From positions 1 through 19,442 of the forward strand of contig CAJOKY010000009.1 in NCBI GenBank assembly GCA_905235425.1: a stretch of DNA of 19,442 bases. Reading direction: 5' to 3'. Under the pieces are notes generated by a model. That model saw nothing but the letters and a program-made list of their open reading frames with translations, ran no database searches and was not told where the DNA came from. The stretch comes from an uncultured Selenomonadaceae bacterium. Lineage in GTDB: Bacteria; Bacillota; Negativicutes; Selenomonadales; Selenomonadaceae. Positions 14,847-19,442 of this stretch are shown in pieces. The position numbers and the translations under genes were made by a program. Positions within the stretch are counted from its first letter, which is position 1; the number at the start of each line of letters is the position of its first letter.

Positions 14847-15155
14847 TTGGCTACGATAGTGCAACTTGATAATAAAACTGCCGCCGATACTGCGGCTGAA
14901 AAAATTCAGTCTCAAAACTTTGCTGAAAATGATGAAGAAGATGCGGAGGAATACGAACGCTATATTCCCGTCGAACAGTCGATTATAGAATCGTTAAAAC
15001 AAATTCGCGAAATGCGTGCAGGTAGATTGCCTGAACAAACTTGGGACGATTTCTTAGATGAATTAAGGGCGACGGTTGCAGAAGTAGAGACAGAAGAACA
15101 GGTGAAAAAGAGTGTCGCAAAAAAAAATTATATTAACCGAACGTTTCAAGGATGA
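14847..15155 (+). CDS. Antitoxin of a RelE/ParE-type toxin-antitoxin pair (copy 1)
   Basis: A 102-residue acidic protein directly upstream of, and overlapping by 44 nt, a RelE/ParE-like toxin gene: the usual order and coupling of type II modules. Start TTG 14847 is chosen because it follows AGGGGGTGA and because copy 2 starts at the equivalent codon (MATIVQLDN versus MAEIVQLDN); GTG 14838 is in frame but is part of the SD site. Residues 1-50 are almost identical to copy 2 (LDNKTAADTAAEKIQSQNF, then EERYIPVEQS-like), while the C-terminal half (LPEQTWDDFLDELRATVAE) differs. In this class the C-terminal part usually wraps the toxin. No recognisable DNA-binding fold is seen, so the identification rests mainly on position and the toxin. 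Confidence 0.75.
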   Translation: MATIVQLDNKTAADTAAEKIQSQNFAENDEEDAEEYERYIPVEQSIIESLKQIREMRAGRLPEQTWDDFLDELRATVAEVETEEQVKKSVAKKNYINRTFQG

Positions 15156-15498
15156 CATCAAATTTTATGTTCGCAAAAAGAAATACACCAAAATTGAATC
15201 CGATATTGCAACTGTCATGAAGGAATTAAAAGAAGGTAACTTGATAGGAGATCGTTTGGAAGATTTAAATATTCCCGAAGGCACGGCGGTTTATAAAGTT
15301 CGTGTTGCAAATTCTTCTGCAAATGTCGGTAAGTCAAACGGTTTCAGACTGCTTTATTACGTCGTGATTGAAGAAAAAATTTACTTGGTAACCATTTACT
15401 CAAAAAAAGATGATGTTCGCGTTATCAGCGATGAACAAATTGAATTGCTCATAAGAAATATTCCTATCGAAGAAAATTCCGGCGAAAATTTAAATTAA
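15112..15498 (+). CDS. RelE/ParE-family toxin (copy 1, intact)
   Basis: The 128-residue basic protein starts at GTG 15112 inside the antitoxin gene. It has the RelE/ParE fold pattern: an N-terminal helix-rich part (FKDDIKFYVRKKKYTKIESDI), then YKVRVANSSANVGKSNGFRLLYYV and IYLVTIYSKKDDV, strands carrying the basic and aromatic residues used by such toxins. Family members cleave ribosome-bound mRNA (RelE) or poison gyrase (ParE); the sequence does not tell which. The C-terminal ~25 residues (ISDEQIELLIRNI and an acidic tail) extend beyond the minimal fold. It belongs to the same closely spaced run as the hydrolase and dapA. Confidence 0.82.
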   Translation: MSQKKIILTERFKDDIKFYVRKKKYTKIESDIATVMKELKEGNLIGDRLEDLNIPEGTAVYKVRVANSSANVGKSNGFRLLYYVVIEEKIYLVTIYSKKDDVRVISDEQIELLIRNIPIEENSGENLN

Positions 15499-15513
15499 AA
15501 GGTGGTGAATAAA

Positions 15514-15804
15514 GTGGCTGAGATAGTGCAACTTGATAATAAAACTGCCGCCGATACTGCGGCTGAAAAAATTCAGTCTCAAAACTTTGCTGAAAATGAT
15601 GAAGAAGACGCGGAGGAATACGAACGCTATATTCCCGTCGAACAGTCTATCATAGAATCGTTGCTTGAGGTTCGTGAGATGATTGCAGGCAGATTGCCAA
15701 AAAAAAGTTGGCGTGAAGTACGCGCCGAAATTGAAGCTGAATTTCTTGCAGAGGAGAGTGCAATGTTTAATGAACGTAACCGCAACGCCAAAATTCAAGG
15801 ATGA
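15514..15804 (+). CDS. Antitoxin of a RelE/ParE-type pair (copy 2)
   Basis: A 96-residue paralogue of the 14847 antitoxin, starting at GTG 15514 after AAGGTGGTGA, 15 nt past the first toxin. Over 123 nt (15523-15645 versus 14856-14978) the two genes differ at a single base, then diverge sharply: here LLEVREMIAGRLPKKSWREVRAEIEAEF. The end (MFNERNRNAKIQG) is read over the start of the second toxin gene, overlapping it by 35 nt. If the C-terminal half sets toxin specificity, this copy was tuned to the now broken second toxin. It could still be expressed and act as a spare or partly cross-neutralising antitoxin. Confidence 0.75.
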   Translation: MAEIVQLDNKTAADTAAEKIQSQNFAENDEEDAEEYERYIPVEQSIIESLLEVREMIAGRLPKKSWREVRAEIEAEFLAEESAMFNERNRNAKIQG

Positions 15805-16146
15805 CGTAAAATATTATATGCGGAAAAAAGATATTTAAAAATAAACGATGATATTTCTACTGTCACCGATGAATTGGAGAAAGGTAACTTGGTCGGTGAC
15901 AAACTTGAAGATTTGGATATCCCCGAAGGCACGGCGGCGTACAAAGTTCGTATTGCAAATTCTTCTGCAAATGTAGGTAAGTCAAACGGTTTCCGTCTTC
16001 TGTATTACGTGGCGATTGGCGATGATATTTACTTGCTTTCCATTTACTCAAAAAAAGATGATATTCGTGTTATTAACGACAAACAAATTGAATTGCTCAT
16101 AAGAAATATTATGACTGAAGTAATTTCAGACGAAAATCAAAATTAA
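15770..16146 (+). pseudogene. RelE/ParE-family toxin (copy 2), frameshifted
   Basis: ATG 15770 opens MNVTATPKFKDDVKYYMRKK, homologous to the start of toxin 1, but the frame ends at TAA about 20 residues in. Adding one A to the six-A run at 15824-15829 restores RKKRYLKINDDISTV, after which the frame runs to 16146 (GNLVGDKLEDLDIPEGTAAY and GFRLLYYVAIGDDIYLL). Homology to toxin 1 then covers the full length with no other damage, so the lesion is one base: recent inactivation, slippage-based phase switching or a sequencing under-call. Confidence 0.8.
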
Positions 16147-16167
16147 AATTAAAAGGGAGGGTCTCTA

Positions 16168-17055
16168 TTGAAGAGGATAGTTTTTAGAGGTGCGGGCGTC
16201 GCCATAGTCACGCCTTTTGATGAGGACGGCATAAACTTTGCTGAACTCGGCAAGCTTATTGATTATCAAATTGAAAACGGCACGGACGCGATTATAATCA
16301 CGGGTACTACCGGCGAATCTGCCACTATGAATGACGAGGAGCATAAAGCCGCGATAAAATTTGCCGTCGAACATGTCAATAAGCGCGTACCCGTTGTGGC
16401 AGGTACCGGATCAAATGATACCGCCTACGCCGTGCAACTTTCACAGTACGCTGAAAGTGTCGGTGCGGACGCCTTGCTTGTAGTCACGCCGTATTACAAT
16501 AAGTGTACGCAAAACGGTCTTGTCGCGCACTACAATAAAATTGCTGACAGCGTTAATGTGCCGATAATTTTATACAACGTGCCTTCGCGTACAGGCGTCA
16601 ACATTAAGCCGGAAACCTACCTTAAACTTTCCAAGCACCCGCGCATTGTCGCAACGAAGGAGGCTAACGGCGATTTATCGTCAATAGTTCGTACAAAAAA
16701 ACTTTGCGGTGACGAATTGGAAATTTATTCCGGCAACGACGATCAGATTGTACCGATAATGTCACTCGGCGGCAAAGGCGTCATTTCGGTTTTATCAAAC
16801 GTCGCACCTAAGGATACGCATTTAATCTGTCAACTTTATTTTGAAGGAAAAGTAGAGGCGGCGGCGAAATTGCAGATTGACTATAGCGATTTAATCGACG
16901 CGCTTTTCTGTGAAGTCAATCCCATTCCCGTAAAAAGTGCACTCAAACTTTTGGGTTGGAATGTCGGAAATTTGCGTATGCCGTTGAGTGAGATTGAACC
17001 GCAGAATTTGGAAAAACTCCGCGCGGCGCTTAAGTCACATAATTTATTAACCTAA
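16168..17055 (+). CDS. dapA: 4-hydroxy-tetrahydrodipicolinate synthase (DapA)
   Basis: DapA condenses pyruvate with aspartate semialdehyde, the first committed step of lysine and meso-diaminopimelate (peptidoglycan) synthesis in the cytoplasm. At 295 residues it is full length, a TIM barrel with ITGTTGES (Thr47-Thr48 of the proton relay), TPYYNK (Tyr109/110), the catalytic Tyr136 in LYNVPSRTG and the Schiff-base Lys164 in VATKEANGD. Start TTG 16168 follows the strong SD site AAGGGAGG. It lies 21 nt downstream of the broken second toxin, so an essential-type biosynthetic gene is apparently transcribed with toxin-antitoxin genes. No other lysine-pathway gene is in the window. As in the wider family, related aldolases share much of this pattern, but the active-site set fits DapA well. 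Confidence 0.94.
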   Translation: MKRIVFRGAGVAIVTPFDEDGINFAELGKLIDYQIENGTDAIIITGTTGESATMNDEEHKAAIKFAVEHVNKRVPVVAGTGSNDTAYAVQLSQYAESVGADALLVVTPYYNKCTQNGLVAHYNKIADSVNVPIILYNVPSRTGVNIKPETYLKLSKHPRIVATKEANGDLSSIVRTKKLCGDELEIYSGNDDQIVPIMSLGGKGVISVLSNVAPKDTHLICQLYFEGKVEAAAKLQIDYSDLIDALFCEVNPIPVKSALKLLGWNVGNLRMPLSEIEPQNLEKLRAALKSHNLLT

Positions 17056-17059
17056 ATTT

Positions 17060-17082
17060 GACAGCTGAAACGTCAAGCTGTC
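17060..17082 (+). promoter_or_regulatory. Hairpin just upstream of the aqpZ ribosome-binding site
   Basis: GACAGCT at 17060-17066 and AGCTGTC at 17076-17082 are perfect 7-bp complements with a 9-nt loop, ending two bases before AGGAGGT at 17084-17090. There is no T-run, so it is not a standard terminator. It may be an mRNA-stabilising or translation-controlling hairpin between dapA and aqpZ, or a protein-binding palindrome. Confidence 0.5.
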
Positions 17083-17096
17083 TAGGAGGTCATGTC

Positions 17097-17783
17097 ATGA
17101 AAAAGTATATCGCCGAATGTATCGGAACAATGGTGCTGGTAACGTTGGGTTGCGGTACGGCAATGTTGGTAGGCTGTGATGCCGTAATGGGCGGCGGCTA
17201 CGTCTTGACGGCGTTTGCCTTCGGTCTGTCCATCGTTGCAATGGCGTATTCTATCGGCAACATTTCCGGCTGTCACATTAACCCCGCAGTCTCGCTCGGC
17301 GTACTGTTAAGCGGACGTATGTCGTCAAAAGATTTTGTCTGCTACGTTGTCGCGCAGTGTATCGGTGCGTTAATCGGCGCGTCGCTCTTGTCAAGTATTT
17401 TCACAATGGGCGGCGTTACGGATATGACGGGCGGTCTCGGTACAAATGGGCTGGCAGGAGTCAACGGCAATTCTATGGCAGGGCTTTTGGTGGAAATTAT
17501 TTTGACGTTTATTTTTGTCATAAATATTTTAGGCGTTACGTCACCTAAGGCGAATCACGGTTCATTCGGCGGTTTGATAATCGGCTTGACATTGGTCGGC
17601 GTTCATATTCTCGGCATTGGCTTGACAGGTACTTCAGTAAATCCTGCGCGCAGTTTCGGACCGGCGGTAGTCGCGGCTTGCGGCGGCAATGTTGCTCCGA
17701 TTGAATGTCTTGCCGTTTTCATAGTAGGACCGCTTGTAGGTGCGGCTCTGGCGGCGTTTATTTACAAACTTTTGGAAGAATAG
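17097..17783 (+). CDS. aqpZ: Aquaporin Z-type water channel (MIP family)
   Basis: ATG 17097 is chosen because AGGAGGT lies six bases upstream; an in-frame TTG at 17058 would place the SD site inside the gene. The 228-residue protein has six membrane helices and two half-helices carrying NPA motifs: HINPAVS (Asn62-Ala64) and TSVNPARS (Asn182-Arg185). The selectivity filter reads as Phe42 (TAFAFGLS), His170 (VGVHILG), Thr179 and Arg185, the water-selective AqpZ set rather than the Gly/Asp pattern of glycerol facilitators. It would move water across the inner membrane, aiding osmotic adjustment. It lies 41 nt after dapA. Its stop codon merges into a GAATTAA-type heptamer array. Confidence 0.93.
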   Translation: MKKYIAECIGTMVLVTLGCGTAMLVGCDAVMGGGYVLTAFAFGLSIVAMAYSIGNISGCHINPAVSLGVLLSGRMSSKDFVCYVVAQCIGALIGASLLSSIFTMGGVTDMTGGLGTNGLAGVNGNSMAGLLVEIILTFIFVINILGVTSPKANHGSFGGLIIGLTLVGVHILGIGLTGTSVNPARSFGPAVVAACGGNVAPIECLAVFIVGPLVGAALAAFIYKLLEE

Positions 17784-17823
17784 ATGACGAATTAAGAATG
17801 ACGAATTAAGAATGTAGAATTAT
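17782..17823 (+). repeat. Heptanucleotide array, 6 units, GAATTAA type
   Basis: Units AGATGAC, GAATTAA, GAATGAC, GAATTAA, GAATGTA and GAATTAT start within the aqpZ TAG stop codon (17781-17783) and end just before the SD site AAGGGG of the next gene. Confidence 0.85.
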
Positions 17824-17840
17824 TAAGGGGTTGACTGATT

Positions 17841-18404
17841 TTGAAAAAAATTTTTTTACATATTATTATGGCGGCAGTGATAATTTTCACGTCAAGCACG
17901 GTATTTGCCGCAAGTCGCGTCGAACAAGTCATGGACGGCGCGGACTTAACTTCAGTTAAACGTCTTGCCGTAAATTGTCCGCGTCATTACAAAGTGCCGG
18001 GCGTATCGGACGAGCCGACTTTGGAAACGCTTATTGAAATTATGGGTATGTACGACAAGGCGCAACATTATCAGCTTATTTCATATACCGACATTGTAAA
18101 CGCGATAAAGAAAGATACCGGCGTTGACATTACTGCGCTTGGATACAGAGAAGCCGGAAAAACTTTTAAAGACAACGTCGCAAATTACGCGGACGCCTAT
18201 GTTACGTTGACTACTGCCAACAATGACGACCCCACAATTTTTATGTTTGAAGTTCAAAACGCGCAGACTAAAAATGTAATGTATCTTCTCAAAGTTCGTA
18301 ACGCGGCTTTCGGCAAAAATTCAAAAGGTTATCAATCCGCCTGCGAATCATTTTACAGAGGTTTTGACACTGCAATAGAAAACGCGACTAAAGGTAAAAA
18401 ATAG
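17841..18404 (+). CDS. Secreted (periplasmic) protein of unknown function
   Basis: I do not recognise the family. The 187-residue protein begins at TTG 17841 behind AAGGGG at 17825-17830, a slightly long spacing. Residues 1-23 form a Sec signal peptide (MKKIF, hydrophobic core, VFA-AS cleavage site) without a lipobox Cys. The mature part is mixed alpha/beta: VKRLAVNCPRHYKVPG near residues 39-54, HYQLISYTDIVNAIKKDTGVDI near 76-98, and YADAYVTLTTANNDDPTIF then VQNAQTKNVMYLLKV. The pattern of predicted strand, short repeat and helix resembles small periplasmic lipoprotein-like domains (for example the DUF4136 or GNA1162 types), but that is only an impression. It is followed by a clear terminator. 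Confidence 0.72.
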   Translation: MKKIFLHIIMAAVIIFTSSTVFAASRVEQVMDGADLTSVKRLAVNCPRHYKVPGVSDEPTLETLIEIMGMYDKAQHYQLISYTDIVNAIKKDTGVDITALGYREAGKTFKDNVANYADAYVTLTTANNDDPTIFMFEVQNAQTKNVMYLLKVRNAAFGKNSKGYQSACESFYRGFDTAIENATKGKK

Positions 18405-18427
18405 TTTTTAGACGTAAAAAATTTTAA

Positions 18428-18471
18428 GGGATTAGCTGAAATATTTTAAAAGGGCTAATCCCGTTTTGTTT
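18428..18471 (+). terminator. Rho-independent terminator or attenuator between the 17841 gene and ald
   Basis: GGGATTAGC at 18428-18436 pairs perfectly (9 bp) with GCTAATCCC at 18454-18462 across a 17-nt AT-rich loop; GTTTTGTTT follows. The ald start lies only 15 nt further and no promoter is seen between, so it may act as an attenuator for ald. The stem sequence GGGATTAG/CTAATCCC also occurs in the 388-478 heptamer array. Confidence 0.7.
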
Positions 18472-18485
18472 AGGGGGAATTTTTT

Positions 18486-19442
18486 ATGATTATCGGCGTT
18501 TCTAAGGAAATTAAGAATAACGAAAACCGCGTAGGGTTGACGCCTGCCGGTACTGAATCGCTTGTCAAGGCGGGGCATAAAGTTTTAATAGAAAAGGACG
18601 CGGGAATTGGCAGCGGCTTTACTGATGAAAGCTACAGCGCCGTCGGTGCTGAAATTATTTCAGATAAAAAATCTCTCTTCGACGCGGCGGAAATGATTAT
18701 AAAAGTGAAAGAGCCGCTTGAATCTGAATACAATCTCTTTCACGAAGGGCAAGTACTTTTCACGTACCTGCACCTTGCGCCGGAGCCTGAACTCACTGCG
18801 GCACTGCTTAAACATAAAGTCACCGGCATTGCCTATGAAACAGTCACGGGACGCGACGGAAAAAGTTTACCCCTGCTTGCACCGATGAGTGAAATTGCGG
18901 GCAGAATGTCAATTCAAATCGGCGCGCACTTTTTGGAAAGTAAATTTGGCGGACGCGGCGTATTGTTAGGCGGAGTAAGCGGCGTTGCGTCGGGTCAAGT
19001 GGTAATTGTTGGCGGCGGCATTGTCGGTACCAATGCGGCGAAAATGGCGGTAGGTCTCGGCGCTCGTGTTACGGTTATAGATCTTTCCATTGACAGACTG
19101 CGTTATCTTGATGACATTTTCGGCGGGCGCGTGGTAACGGTTATGTCGAACAGCTACAATATTGCGCAGTGGTCTAAGCAGGCTGATTTACTTATCGGCG
19201 CGGTTTTAATTCCAGGTGCTAAGACGCCTAAGCTTGTCACTGAAGATATGGTTAAGCAGATGAAAAAAGGCTCCGTGATTGTTGACGTTGCGATAGATCA
19301 AGGCGGCTCTATTGAAACTTCGGATCACGTTACGACGCATGATAATCCCACGTTTGAAAAGTACGGCGTGATTCATTATTCCGTAGCAAATATTCCCGGC
19401 GCGGTTGCTCGTACGTCTACGCTTGCACTTACCAATGCTACT
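18486..19442 (+). CDS. ald: Alanine dehydrogenase, 3' partial
   Basis: ATG 18486 follows AGGGGGAA. The frame stays open for 319 codons to the window edge; the family is about 370 residues, so some 50 are missing. Ald interconverts L-alanine and pyruvate plus ammonia with NAD(H) in the cytoplasm. The N-terminal catalytic domain shows IGVSKEIKNNENRVGLTP (Arg15), IIKVKEPL (Lys75) and YLHLAPE (His96). The NAD-binding Rossmann motif is VVIVGGGIVG (residues ~172-181) with the acidic Asp199 in VTVIDLS, and VDVAIDQGG (Asp271) completes the active site. These are the residues expected of Ald rather than of transhydrogenase PntA. Expression may depend on read-through of the terminator at 18428. Confidence 0.95.
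   Translation, partial: MIIGVSKEIKNNENRVGLTPAGTESLVKAGHKVLIEKDAGIGSGFTDESYSAVGAEIISDKKSLFDAAEMIIKVKEPLESEYNLFHEGQVLFTYLHLAPEPELTAALLKHKVTGIAYETVTGRDGKSLPLLAPMSEIAGRMSIQIGAHFLESKFGGRGVLLGGVSGVASGQVVIVGGGIVGTNAAKMAVGLGARVTVIDLSIDRLRYLDDIFGGRVVTVMSNSYNIAQWSKQADLLIGAVLIPGAKTPKLVTEDMVKQMKKGSVIVDVAIDQGGSIETSDHVTTHDNPTFEKYGVIHYSVANIPGAVARTSTLALTNAT

Noticed and set aside
15490..15798. 102-residue minus-strand frame
   Set aside because: It is antisense to the second antitoxin and has no start context.
1..19442. tRNA or rRNA genes
   Set aside because: No cloverleaf with a GGTTCGANTCC-type T-arm or rRNA-like stretch was noticed in the intergenic regions on either strand.

Overview
The window looks like chromosomal DNA of a diderm Firmicute (Negativicutes, Selenomonadaceae-like), probably an uncultured gut or rumen lineage. 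This is inferred from gene content, not from any search: an IspH gene next to a four-domain S1 protein (fused in many relatives, as I recall), an ExbB-ExbD-TonB set that implies an outer membrane, moderate-to-low GC, and frequent TTG/GTG starts behind strong purine Shine-Dalgarno (SD) sites.

Layout. 1-379/404: 3' end of a superfamily II helicase, probably frameshifted. 495-2086: orphan MetQ-type lipoprotein and a SAM methyltransferase. 2224-4489: ispH with its own promoter and terminator, a 286-nt unexplained leader, then the S1 protein. 4688-6420: overlapping exbB/tolQ-exbD-tonB operon. 6421-6869: gene-poor stretch with a repeat array and a coding remnant. 6870-7214: small protein with a double-glycine leader. 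7244-8169: decayed apbE carrying an IS200/IS605-like end. 8148-9803 (minus): ABC-F ATPase. 9932-10306 (minus): acidic, Gln/Pro-rich protein of unknown function. 10470-13394: large M16C (PreP-like) zinc protease. 13592-17783: closely spaced same-strand run of secreted alpha/beta hydrolase, unknown small protein, tandem RelE/ParE-type toxin-antitoxin pairs (second toxin broken), dapA and aqpZ. 17841-18404: secreted protein of unknown function, followed by a terminator. 18486 to the edge: alanine dehydrogenase, truncated by the window.

The most unusual structure is a family of degenerate tandem repeats with an exact 7-nt period, of two sequence types (TAGNNNN and GAATTAA). There are seven arrays and about 78 units, and every one starts at or within about ten bases of the stop codon of the gene 5' of it. 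Because 7 is coprime with 3 and each unit carries TAG or TAA, about 21 nt of array closes all three frames. Some arrays replace the whole space up to the next gene, including the usual SD site.

Four probable frameshifts (helicase, apbE twice, second toxin) are all of the -1 type, and three of them lie in A-runs. This is either real slippage and decay or homopolymer under-calling in the assembly. ApbE also has in-frame stops and an insertion-like segment, so its decay looks real. Promoter and terminator calls were made by eye.
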